Below, one piece after another: positions 9,042 through 19,117 of a stretch of DNA of 64,000 nucleotides (its first letter is position 1; every line of letters begins with the position of its first letter). The DNA is taken from positions 62,001-126,000 of the forward strand of contig NC_085855.1 in NCBI RefSeq assembly GCF_020906515.1. The letters run 5' to 3'. The translations under genes and the position numbers were made by a program. The stretch comes from Vanrija pseudolonga (Eukaryota; Basidiomycota; Tremellomycetes; Trichosporonales; Trichosporonaceae). Below the pieces are notes generated by a model. It was given only the letters and a program-made list of their open reading frames with translations. It was not told the DNA's origin and did no database searches.

Positions 9042-10355
9042 TCACACCACGGTCGCAAGGAGGAACGTCTCGTCCCCGACATGCTTCTTCCACTGGTCGC
9101 GGCTCATGACCGAGATGCTCCTTCTCGCCTTGTTGATGCTCTCTGGCGTGTCGTACCAGTGCGGGCGGGCCTCGTCTGACCTCCAGCCAGCAGCAATGAC
9201 CATTGCGTCGCGGATATGCTGCGCGAGCTCGTTGTTGCGCACGTCGGTCGAGAGTGGCTTGTCGGCCGTTTCGCGGGGCGCGGTCGGGATCCACTGCTGC
9301 GCGACCATTGCCGCGGTCGTGCCGGCGACTTGGAGGCGGTGGATCGGGTCAGGCGGCGACGAAGCGCCCGAGCGCGTCGACTTCTCCTGCGGCGTAGGCA
9401 CGCTGCCCAGCAGCCGCGGGTCCATCTCGACCAGCCCGACCAGCCGAAGCGGATGCTCGGGCAGGTAGTCCATCAGGCCCATGATCGGGTCGTGCATGAT
9501 TCCGAGGAGCTGTCCGCTCATGGCCGCCATTCGTGACCTGTACTCGAGATCCGTGTGGCAGGTCTTGCTGAGCTCGTGGCGCGGTGTGAACATGACCGTA
9601 ATGTCCTTGACGCTCGGCCACTCGTACTCGGGAGAGAGGAACAGCGAGATGGACGAGTCGGCGAGCGCGGGGTGCTCTGGGTCATAGCAGATGTTGACGA
9701 TGAGGGTACGCACCGGCGCAAGGTGGTAAAACTCGTTGTACGGCCGGATATCAATGCGTTTGGACGTCAGCGGCGACGACACCTTGTGCCCGTGCTTCTT
9801 TGCGCGTGCCGACGCCACGGCATTCGCCCGCTTCGTGATCCCCTCGTGCAGGCCTTCACGGTGCCACCGGAATCCGAGCGGGACGAACACGATGACCATG
9901 TCGGCGCGCGCCTCGGGCATGACGCAGGTATCTTCCGCCCAGCAGCGCACAGCGTGGGTCGGCACGACGCCGACCACCTCCATCAGGCACTTGTCGCCCG
10001 CGGTGAGAGACGGGAACATCTCTGCGACCTCGTCGACAATCTTGTCCCCACTGCTTTCTGCGGCTGCGGGGCCTTTTGCCTGCTGGCGCTTATCGCACGT
10101 GTCGCACGGGGTTGCCGGGCGCGCAATGTCGCTGCTGCTCTGGTCGCACGTATGCGCGATGGCCTTGGTCTCGCCGGCCCAGAGGATCGGCATGCCCGGG
10201 GCCTTGAGCGTCGGCGTGGTCAGCGGCGAGCTGCGCCGGCTCGGCGTGAAGAAGGGCGAGTGCATCGGCGAGTGCAGTGGCGAATGGAGCGGCGAGCCGC
10301 GCATCGCCATGACGTCCATCATCGACGCCGGGGTCGGGGTCGCCGCGAGACTCAT
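9042..10355 (-). CDS. hypothetical protein, paralog of the F-box-like gene at 6750-7892
   Basis: This is an intronless frame of 437 residues. The first ~70 residues are low complexity, with short repeats (SPLHSPLHSPMHSPF). Around residues 75-90 there is a CDTCDK pair of cysteines. The centre carries strand-rich segments (ADMVIVFVPLGF, PVRTLIVNICYD, VKDITVMFTPRHE), and the C-terminal SVMSRDQWKKHVGDETF aligns with the conserved end of the neighbouring F-box-like protein and its truncated copy. I do not recognise a domain of known function. It is placed convergently with the endonuclease V-like gene, 134 bp apart. Confidence 0.6.
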   Translation of the reverse strand: MSLAATPTPASMMDVMAMRGSPLHSPLHSPMHSPFFTPSRRSSPLTTPTLKAPGMPILWAGETKAIAHTCDQSSSDIARPATPCDTCDKRQQAKGPAAAESSGDKIVDEVAEMFPSLTAGDKCLMEVVGVVPTHAVRCWAEDTCVMPEARADMVIVFVPLGFRWHREGLHEGITKRANAVASARAKKHGHKVSSPLTSKRIDIRPYNEFYHLAPVRTLIVNICYDPEHPALADSSISLFLSPEYEWPSVKDITVMFTPRHELSKTCHTDLEYRSRMAAMSGQLLGIMHDPIMGLMDYLPEHPLRLVGLVEMDPRLLGSVPTPQEKSTRSGASSPPDPIHRLQVAGTTAAMVAQQWIPTAPRETADKPLSTDVRNNELAQHIRDAMVIAAGWRSDEARPHWYDTPESINKARRSISVMSRDQWKKHVGDETFLLATVV

Positions 10356-11081
10356 CGCGAGGTACTAAGCTGGTGCGTAACGCGAAACGCGGACGAAACG
10401 TCGTGGGCAATGAAACGGGACGGGCCGTTGGAACCGGGCAGTCGTACACGAAACGAGGCTGGGCGAGGTCGTTCGAGTCGCTCGAAACAAGCGTCGAAGT
10501 GTCTCAGAACGACGCTCCTACTGCGGGCGTGGGGGCGTGGTCAGAGAGGAGGCTGGTGAGACGGATGCCAAATGTCGTGTGGTTGTCGTCGCTGTTGTCG
10601 TTGTCGTTGTCAAAGTCGTGGCCTTGGTCGTGGTCGTCGTCGTGCCCAGTGGCGTCTTACTCGTCGACAGCTCGGAACTCGCAGGAACGTTGGTACTCGT
10701 GCACAGGAACTCGAAGAGGCAACTATAAAGGTTTGACCGTAACTTGGTAGTGGGAAAAGGTCTGTTGACCTTCCAGCGCGTCCTTTTTGTTGCTCCCCAG
10801 TACTCGGTGGTGGCGAGATACGTGGGTCGATGAGGTCGCCATATCACGCCGTTTAGCCGTCCATTTCGGCGAGATACGACATCTACACCCGGCTATCTGG
10901 GCAGATTGCACGTGCCGGCCGCCGAGTCTAGATCAGTACACGCATCTATTCCGCGGGCAGATGACACGGGTTGGGGGATTGGGGCGTTCCAGGCTCGCCG
11001 ACAGGCGCCAGATTAGGAAGGTTGTATGTTCTGTGCCTTCGGTAAGCGGTCAGTTTGGTGAGCGTCTCTACGGCGGTGGTC

Positions 11082-11105
11082 GACGCCGACGTCGACGCCG
11101 ACGTC
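11082..11105. repeat. 12-bp direct repeat, two copies, ending near a CRE-like site
   Basis: Two perfect copies of gacgccgacgtc stand in tandem; the second runs on into cgacgtcatgac, which resembles a TGACGTCA-type bZIP site. Regulatory use is only a possibility. Confidence 0.5.
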
Positions 11106-11275
11106 ATGACCCCAGTGTCGTCTCCAGTCAACAGTCCGTCTCCATTGGCCGTGTCTCGCGACTCCACCCACTGTCCGCACAAGGCCAGACGACTCCGAGA
11201 CTGTTTACATTTCGTTGCCCACCGCTCGGCCCGGAGCACCTCCAAGGCCTCGGAAACACGCCCATTGGCAATCGG

Positions 11276-11347
11276 CGTCGGAGACGGCGAAACTGGGGCG
11301 TCGGAGACGGCGAAACTGGGGCGTCGGAGACGGCGAAACTGGGGCGT

Positions 11348-11380
<33 letters not shown>

Positions 11381-11381
11381 C
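11276..11381. repeat. 23-bp minisatellite (3 copies) followed by a CGG microsatellite
   Basis: Three identical 23-bp units occupy 11276-11298, 11299-11321 and 11322-11344. A fourth unit begins at 11345 but passes after six bases into about eleven CGG triplets. It lies just downstream of the stop codon of the minus-strand methyltransferase gene. Confidence 0.9.
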
Positions 11382-11469
11382 GGTCCACCAAAGTTCCAGC
11401 GCATCCCGACGGGTCGAGAGTTGCGGTGGGCACGAAGGGTGGCCTCGGTAGCCGATCCACATCCCTGCG

Positions 11470-12420
11470 CTATGCCACCGTCGCCGTGACTGCATATGCC
11501 GGCAGCGGCACGTTGCCCCTGTTTGCCGCGAGCTCCGTGACGACGTCGAGCTGGGAGCGGGCGAACGCAAGGCCCCCTTCACTGAGACCCGCCTCGGGCT
11601 TCTCGGCGTCCTCGAGCGCGGAGCGCGCATTGTAAATCTCCCAGTCGGCGTCCTGGAGCTCGCTCGTGTCGACAAACTTGTGCGGGGAGGCCTCAAGCCC
11701 GGCCTTGGGGAACAGTGCGGTCATCTGTGCGCGGCTGAGCGGCGTGCGAACGTTGAGACCTGTGCGCAGGCCGACAGTGAACAGATGTCCCTGCACGAGC
11801 GCGGAGACGAGGTGCGGGATCTGCTCCTTGGTCCGCGGCTCGAGGTCCCACTCGGCCAGACACAGCCTTCCGCCCGGCTTGAGGAACTTGCGTGCCGTCG
11901 CAAGCGTCGTGAGGACCGCGGTCGGCGACTCGAAATACCACGTGCAGTGCGCGAGCACGACTGCGTCGAATTCCGGCTTCAGCTCGGCCTTGTTGATGTC
12001 AAAGTCGAGCTGGTATGCCAGGCGTCCCTTGAGCGGGCCGTTGGCGAGGTGTTCCCAGCTCTGGCCGAGCGTGACCGGCGAGCCGTAACTCCCCTCAGCG
12101 GGGTCCGTGGCCAGCACGGAGCCAGCGGGGCCAACGGCGTCAGCGAGCGCGACGCTCATGTCGCCCTGACCGCATCCGAGCTCGAGGACGCGCTCGCCGG
12201 CCGTGATACCGAACGCGTTCACCAGGTTGATGCGGTACGCGCACTGGATGGTCTGGATAGCGAGCGACGACGGGTGGCCGCTCGCGGGAAAGTAGGACGC
12301 GAGCCGCTCGGCGTGCGCGCGGATGTCGGTGCCCCCCGAGGCTGCCTGCGGGGCGTTGGCGTCGGCGATGGCGGACGCAGGGAGCGTGGGGTGCGCGTGC
12401 TGGTGGTGGTGGTCTGTCAT
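11470..12420 (-). CDS. class I SAM-dependent methyltransferase
   Basis: This is an intronless frame of 316 residues. Motif I, VLELGCGQGDMSVALA, at about residues 78-93, is the glycine-rich SAM-binding loop. LATDPAEG follows at the acidic end of strand 2, FDAVVLAHCTWYF is motif post-II/III, and LKPGGRLCLAEWDL is the strand after motif III. The arrangement is that of the ubiE/type-11 methyltransferase group acting on small molecules. The substrate cannot be inferred. The N-terminus has a short His-rich run (MTDHHHQHAH) that precedes the fold and may be disordered. No neighbour suggests a pathway. Confidence 0.75.
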   Translation of the reverse strand: MTDHHHQHAHPTLPASAIADANAPQAASGGTDIRAHAERLASYFPASGHPSSLAIQTIQCAYRINLVNAFGITAGERVLELGCGQGDMSVALADAVGPAGSVLATDPAEGSYGSPVTLGQSWEHLANGPLKGRLAYQLDFDINKAELKPEFDAVVLAHCTWYFESPTAVLTTLATARKFLKPGGRLCLAEWDLEPRTKEQIPHLVSALVQGHLFTVGLRTGLNVRTPLSRAQMTALFPKAGLEASPHKFVDTSELQDADWEIYNARSALEDAEKPEAGLSEGGLAFARSQLDVVTELAANRGNVPLPAYAVTATVA

Positions 12421-13780
12421 TGTGCCTGCTTGCGTGAGAAGTGGCTACGGCGACGATGCAAGGCGCGTTAAAGAGTCGTCGTCGCTGTCGTCGCAGTTGG
12501 TGTGATGGAGCAAAGTGGCCTCGTCTCGGCAATGACGTCGGTGGGTGAGCCGAAGTCAAAGTCGAGCGACCACGTGGTGCCACCTGTATCTTCGACTCGA
12601 TCTTCGCCAGCTTGGCCATCTTCGACGCGCAAAGCCTGCAAAACGCGACGCGCACCGCATGGGCACGGCGGATAGAGTGCGTGAAGCGAGCCTGCGGATC
12701 CGGCGACGCGGCGATAGCATGTACGCGACACGACTCGGAAAACCGGGCCGTCGCCGAAGGGAGAGCCTCAGCGAGCCTGGTTGGCCCCATGGTCCGCACC
12801 GACCTGCGCGGCGGGTATCGCCAGTCGCCGAAACATGATACTAATCGCATCGCCGGGACCGAGTGACCTGCGGTGTTACGGCGCTGGGTAAATGCTCATG
12901 CTGCTCGGGGGTAAGCCGAGTTGAGCATCATTTGAGACGAGCGAGTGCGACTTGTTCGGTGGAGTCGACTTTTTAGTCGGCAGACGGAGGGAGGGGGGAG
13001 AGTCTGGTGAGAAGGCGAGTCCCCCAAGTCTGCGGCGTGCAAAGCTGGTGACACGAGATGCCCAGCAGCGACTGACGCGGCTTGGCCGTCGGCCTTGCCC
13101 GACACCCACCTCAAGCAACACCAGGCTACGACGCCAGACGCAACCGCAAGCACCACTCATCTCATCATCGCCAGAGATAGCCTCGAACGAGATCTGCTCG
13201 TCGCGTGCATCGTCTAATCTCGCGACCTCCCGACGTCTAGCTGTCGCCACGGCTTGTTTGGTTCCACCCGGACATGGCCGAGCGCACGCGAAATGGCGAC
13301 TGGGTGGGCCCAAGGTTGCTCCAAGCCGGCCCCAAGCACAGCCAGCGGGCTCGGCGCCGCCAGCTACATGCACGCCGATCTACGCTCGCCCGGAGCGCTC
13401 GGTGCGATGGTATCTATCATTCGGAATATGGCTCCATTGCGTGGTGGTCGAGTGGTGGCGAGGGGAGCGATAGTGGCGCGAGCATGGCGATAAAGCACGT
13501 CACAGGGCAAGCTACATATGTCGGGACGTGTTGCTGGCCGTCAGTCAGCAACCTGTACCAACTTGACGCTCATGCACACGCGGCGTGCCCCGAGCCTCCC
13601 AGCGCCGCACGCCGAGCTGCTGCGCGTGCATGTCGACATCGCCTCCACCCACCTCCACGATCACGCCAGCATGCGAGCGCGGCGCGTCAGGTGTGCTTAG
13701 CCCGCCAACGGTGCTGAGAGCAAGTGTATAAAACTTCGGCGGCGAGACGTTGAAACGCACCCACAACCCCATCCCACACC
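12421..13780. other. 1.36-kb divergent intergenic region
   Basis: This separates the minus-strand methyltransferase and the plus-strand TauD-like gene and should hold both promoters. Apart from the TATA box listed at 13727, I see no gene, RNA or repeat. Confidence 0.4.
13727..13733 (+). promoter_or_regulatory. probable TATA box of the TauD-like gene
   Basis: tataaaa lies 48 bp upstream of the ATG at 13781 and is followed by a CA-rich leader. The position implies a very short 5' UTR. Confidence 0.5.
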
Positions 13781-14970
13781 ATGGCTCCCATCGCTACTGC
13801 TACCCAGCCCGAGGCCGTCGCGGCCGACCTCAAGAAGCTCGCCGTCACCGACCTCGGCGCGACCGCCGCCGCCAAGATCCCGGCCGGCAAGTGGTTCTCC
13901 GAGACGGGCCTCCCCGAGTCAGAGTACCCCTACAAGCACCTCCTCCCCACGTGGGACCAGGAGACCAAGTACGTGCCGCTGGGCGACTTTGAGCACGTCG
14001 ACCCGGGACACAAGGCCAAGGACGACGCAGACCCGCGCTCGTTCCTCAAGGACGCGACCGTCGACAACCTCTCGCCCAAGTTCGGCACCGAGGTTACCGG
14101 CGTGCAGCTCTCCGCGCTCGACACGCACGGTCGCGAGCAGCTCGCTCTCTTCGTCGCTGAGCGCGGCGTTGTCGTCTTCCGCGACCAGGACTTTATCGAC
14201 CAGGACCCCCGCTGGCAGGTGGACAACTGGGGCTCCTTCTTCGGCCGCAACCACATCCACCCGACCTCGGGCCAGCCCAAGGGCGCACCCGAGCTGCACC
14301 TCGTCTATCGCGCCCCCGACTCGGACTACAACTTTCCCTACAAGCACAAGCTCAACTCGAAGGGCTGGCACTCGGACGTGTCGTACGAGAAGCAGCCCCC
14401 GGGACTCACCGCGCTGTTCCTGTACGACTCGCCCCCCTCGGGCGGCGACACGCTCTACCTCGACCAGCGCGAGGCGTACAACCGCCTCTCGCCCAGCTTT
14501 GCGGCGTACCTCGAGACGCTCGAGGTCGTGCACAGCGGCTTTGAGCAGGCGGCGTACGCGCGCTCCGGCGAGCGCGGCCCCGAGCGCACCGTCCGCCGCG
14601 AGCCCGTCAAGAACACGCACCCGCTTGTCCGCCGCCACCCCGTGACAGGCGAGAAGGCTTTGTACGTCACGCGCGTGTTCTCGCGCTCGATCGTCGGCCT
14701 CAAGCAGGAGGAGTCGGACGCCATCCTCAACCTCCTCTACGACCACATTGAGAACGGCATCGACTTCCAGGTCCGCGCGCGCTGGAAGCCCCGCACCGTG
14801 GTCCTCTGGGACAGTGAGTCGACTAACTGCACAACGACCAGGACCGCAGCAGCTCACACCCCTCCCCAGACCGCACGACGGCGCACACGGCTATCGCCGA
14901 CTTTGACAGCACCAAGGCGAAGCGCCACGGCGCGCGCATCACGCCGCAGGCCGAGCGCCCGTTCCTCTAG
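13781..14970 (+). CDS. TauD/TfdA-family Fe(II)/2-oxoglutarate dioxygenase
   Basis: Two exons, 13781..14813 and 14870..14970 (56-nt intron, phase 1), give 377 residues. GWHSDVSYE supplies the iron-binding HxD pair (H197, D199). The spliced WDNRTTAHTA supplies the distal His (H350), and the C-terminal HGARIT carries the Arg that binds 2-oxoglutarate. Length and motif spacing match fungal taurine/sulfonate dioxygenases, which release sulfite from sulfonates for sulfur scavenging. The exact substrate (taurine, alkyl sulfate, 2,4-D-like) is not decidable here. The intron removes an in-frame continuation that would destroy the distal His, so the splice is well supported. Confidence 0.85.
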
Positions 14971-16768
14971 GCGACGACGAGCAGGAGCAGGCGTGATGGC
15001 GACTCTGGGGACCTGTGTATGTTGTAAATATCGAAATGGATTGTGCGGTTGCAAAAGCAAGTGGGCAGTGGAACGCTGCGGGGTATTCTAGCACTTGGCG
15101 AGACGAGACGAGCCTCGTCAGCCAGCGACCGAGCACGACTACAGCTCCTCGTCGCACGTCGGGCCTCCAAACGGGTAACGGGGTACGGACAGCTATATCG
15201 GTGGGAACTTTGTCGTTATGTACGATCGCTACCGAACACTCGGGAACGTTGATGTTGAACCCGAGATTTTGTGATGCTCAGCAACGAGGAGTCGTAACAG
15301 CAAAGGGTACGTTATTGTGTCGTTGTGTCCGGCTATGGCCTTGGATCCGGGGCCTGGATATCTGACCTCTCACGTCTTGCAAGTCATTGCATCATGGCAT
15401 CTGCGACCCCCCGCGGGGCGGGGCGGAGGACTTTGCCTGCCCACCCCTCGTCGTGCAGCTTGGCTTTGTCTCGTCCAACTTGGTTGGCGACGGGGTGGGT
15501 TATTCCGCGCGGGGCAAGAGGATGTAGTGCAACAGCCGCGCAGAAACGGCCATTAGGTCCTATGCCATTCGACCAAGTGACTCCTCTCTCTCTTGAACCA
15601 CTTCTCTCCACGATCGATCCCATTCCTGATCACTGCCGATGGACGATATGCTCAACAGATACCGATGGGACCTTGCAGTAAGGTTGACTAACAGACAGTG
15701 TCGTCGAGCACCCCGCTTCCACTCTGCTGGGTGCTAGTCTTTGCTGCATGCCGGACCCCACATGCCATCCGACCCGCCCGCTCACTTTGCCGAGATGAAA
15801 AAAAGTTGGGTTTGGGTCCCAAGTACCCACGGCCCCACGACGAGGTTGGTTAGATTAGGCACCCCGCAGCGCGGCAGCGGCACCAGCGGCACCAAGTACT
15901 GCACTTGCAGTGTCACCTGCCCATGTGCTAGCAGTAGTAGGTGTCTGCATGCCTGGCTCTGACGGCTCTCGGCGAGGCGCGGCTCGCTCGGTCGTCGGTC
16001 GGCGCCGTTGAAACAGACACAGGAACGTATTGACTGTGGGAAATATCGTGGGTCGCCGTCGGCGTCGGGGTAGTGGGGTGCACTACAGCATGCTGCTGAC
16101 ATGATAGCGAGCACGGTCCGCACCCGCGCGCGACGCTCGGCGCTTCTCACCCTCCCACGACATGAGGTCAAGTGTATCAGCTGGAGACGGTATGAATGCC
16201 TCGCAGCAGAGTTGGGCCGTGCATGCGTACGGCGGTGCGGCCAAATATCTCGCTCCCTGCCCTGCTCTGCTGCTGCCGATAACAAACATTTCAGGTGACC
16301 AAATGACGCTTGTTTACTGAAAAAATCGAGTCTCGGCATCCTTCGACAAAGTGCCTACCGTCCACCTTGTCGCCACACTTCTCGTCAGAAATCTTTTGTC
16401 TTGTTGTCAGAGTACGCCGCCGCCTTCACACGAGCAGCAGCGCAGTGCATCGGCTAGCGCAAGCATTGCTCTACACTCGAGACGATTCTCGATCAGCTCG
16501 ATGCATGCATCGGCAACAGCAGCGTCTCGCTGCTGTTGTGACAAGGTTATAAGCCACTGCGTGGTTCCCAGGGCAGCTTGGTCTCCCGTGTCCCAACGTA
16601 GCTCGCCGCTCGATCAAGTCACCCCCCACCCCTGTGTCTGTGTGCCGCACGCACCCACCCGCAGCAAGCAAGCACCACGCGAAGCACACCACAAAGAGGC
16701 CAACGCAGCACCGTGCAACACCTTGTCCTTTACACTCCACCCATCACAACGCTTGACAAGCGGTAGAC
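14971..16768. other. 1.8-kb intergenic region
   Basis: I find no gene, tRNA-like structure or repeat. Scattered short frames are not supported by any protein signal. The last ~200 bases are rich in CA/CCA and probably the leader of the next gene. Confidence 0.4.
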
Positions 16769-18393
16769 AGTGAGCATGGCGCCGTGAGTGCGCGCGCTGA
16801 CGGCCAGTGGCTCCGGGACGCTTGGCCAAGCGGACATCTGAGCTCGCGTTCGAGCTCTTCGAGAGCCCCTCGCGCGGACTTGTCCGACAGCAGCAACCCG
16901 ACAACAATGGGACGACGCCGTCAGCATGGGCCTCCTCCTCGTCGCCACCAACGTCGTCCTCCTCCAAGCCATGCAAGCCAACATCGGCCATTGCAGCGCT
17001 CAAGAAGCTCCCCAGCACGCTCGGCCCAGAGCGTGTCGCGCTCCTCCCGCGCATGGACGTCCACTACCGCCGCCACGAAGGCTACCACCTGCGCGTGGTG
17101 ATCCCTCACGACGACGTGCCGCGCACCGCCGACTTGCGGCACGTTGTCGCCGCGCTCAACCGCTCGAGCGTGCACGCGATCCAGCTCCACCAGTGGGTCG
17201 CGGTCGACGAGGGCATGGCCGCCATTAGCGCCGCCTTGGCGCAGCTGCTCGACGAGCTCGACCTCCCGTCCCTCCGGCGCCTTAGTTTGCCGATAGACCG
17301 CGTAAAGACCGACATGCGTCCACCGTTCGGTGCGCTTGTGCGCTACCTCAACTCTAATCGCTCATTTGGTCTCACCCATCTGCGCGTTAACATCGCCTAC
17401 CGCGGCGGCCCTGACCCCGAGGTAGCCGAGCTAATCCGCGCGGCAGAGGTGCACCCCACCCTCGTGCATGTGTGCTTTGGGTGGTGCTCCGCCCGCAAGC
17501 GCGGAGCTAGCAACGCTAGCAGTGGCAGCGATCGGAGTGGTGCATCGCGAGGAGGAGGGCCTAGGCCTAGTGGTGGCGACGAGACCACCAGCGATATCCA
17601 GTGCGACTTTGCATGTCGGCGATCCTGCCGCGGCATTGCGAGTCTCAGCAAGCAGCTAGAGGCCAACGCACATAACGCGGAGCGCGTCAAGTCCGCCGTC
17701 GCCAACGCGCTCGTTCCCAGTCGCGTCATTCTACGCGGACTGTATTCGCTACCGTCTGTGGACCCAGTGACGTCTTTGACAGGAGAGCAAGAGGCGTCAC
17801 CACCCTCGACCGCTGTCAGGACACCCCTAGGCACAAACCTTGCGAGCCGGATCAAGTCAATGTTCCTGCCCATGTCATCGCCCAAAAGAGTATTCCACCG
17901 CAGGTCGTCGTCGCACTCGTCAATCTCGTCCTTGTCGTCATGTTCCTCGGACACGAGCACGAGTGCGAGCGCCAGCACGAGCGACTCGCCACCTCCGTCA
18001 CCAAGACTTGGCAGCCTCCCTACCCCGCCATCATCGCCGCTCGCCCAGCTCCCCGTCGAGCTTGTTCTGCTCATCCTCCAACACACGTCGGGCGACATGC
18101 ATGCCCTCACTCCGCAGCAGTGGAACCGTCTGTTCGCGCATGCTCAAGAGCCAAGAGAACTCGTGTCTCTGGCACGCGCTGCCAAGTGTGCCATTGTCGG
18201 GGATGGGTCGTCGTCCTCGTCCTCGTCCTCGTCGCCGACGCTGCCAAGAAGCGACATGGTGTGGGTGCCCGGCCGAGACGCCGGCTTCAAGCTCGACCAG
18301 CAGAACCTACAACAAACAGTGGCCTCACCAGTGTCCATGGCCGACGTCATGGACGAGTGGATGGACGCGGCTGGCTTTCGATGGGACAAGTAG
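16769..18393 (+). CDS. F-box/LRR-like protein of unknown function; start codon split by an intron
   Basis: The long frame has no ATG upstream of the conserved-looking region; its first in-frame ATG is at 17053, well inside it. A 38-nt intron, 16770..16807 (GTGAGC donor, CTGAC branch site, CAG acceptor), would join the single base A at 16769 to TG at 16808, creating ATG in good context (gacATGg). The product is then 528 residues starting MAPGRLAKR. Residues ~60-230 have leucine-rich strands (LRHVVAALNRSSVHAIQLHQW, LPSLRRLSLPID) reminiscent of LRRs. Residues ~380-420 are Ser-rich. An F-box-like LPVELVLLILQHT lies near residue 417, an unusually C-terminal position. No function is recognised. The frame is certain; the split start is my inference from splice signals. 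Confidence 0.6.
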
Positions 18394-19117
18394 ATGTTAT
18401 TCTTGGCACTCGCGACGCATGCAACACGAGTTGCTTCAGTGTTCATATACGGCTAGCAGGTGGTGGTGCAAAGAACAACAACATACACCCTGGTCACGCC
18501 GTTGCAGCACGCGGGAAGCACCGACGACTAACCTATGCACCCCCAAACCTTGAAGCCATCAGCCGTGAAGCCCAACCGACAAGGACTCGAGAGAGCAGCT
18601 GGGGTCCAAGGTGGCATCTGCCCATGCCGTCATGTCACCTCCCGGGTGCCTGGGTTCAGCTACATTTTGTAGATTCTGGGACTGCCCAGGAAGCACCGTC
18701 GCATCGCAACCGACGTGTATCTTGCCGAGAAGAGGAGGGGCGATATTGAACAGCCACTGCATAGAGACATGCAGCGTCCATACAGGCACGCAGCGGCGGC
18801 GTGCAATGGGCGACCGACCCGCGACCCGGCGGCTGTCTTTGGGAGCCGTCGTGAGCTGAAGGTTGGTATCGGCCGACCCACGTTCCGCCTCCCGCATAGG
18901 GCCAAGAGGAAGCCTTGTTGCTTGTTGCTCGCGATCACCAGCCACTGGTTGAGTGAGGCAGGCAATGTGTTGGGCAGGCTGGATGGCTCTTGGCTGCTGT
19001 TCTGGGCAGCATCGCAAACAAGCATGCAGCAGTGCGAGCACCAGCGCGAGGCACCCATATAACCAGCAAGCATGCAAAACCCCTGCGCTGCCCCCCATCC
19101 AGCAACATCCAGTAGAC
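18394..19117. other. intergenic region, promoter of the GMC oxidoreductase
   Basis: No gene or repeat is visible. A TATA box at 19058 lies near the right edge. Confidence 0.4.
19058..19062 (+). promoter_or_regulatory. probable TATA box of the GMC oxidoreductase gene
   Basis: The hexamer around tataa (catataacc) lies 56 bp before the ATG at 19118. Confidence 0.4.

Larger units (their letters stand above)
10356..11469. other. 1.1-kb intergenic region with tandem repeats
   Basis: No gene is convincing here. 10577-10660 is low-complexity GTC/GTT-rich sequence. 11082-11105 holds two copies of a 12-bp unit. 11276-11381 holds a 23-bp minisatellite running into a CGG array. The rest is unremarkable. 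Confidence 0.5.

Noticed and set aside
15000-16760. Short frames in the 1.8-kb gap after the TauD-like gene
   Set aside because: None exceeds about 185 codons, none has recognisable motifs, and they overlap on both strands.
16776-16787. ATGGCGCCGTGA as the true start of the 16.8-kb gene
   Set aside because: Read directly it stops after three codons, and splicing from its GTGAGT to the CAG at 16807 shifts out of the long frame; the split-start model fits better.
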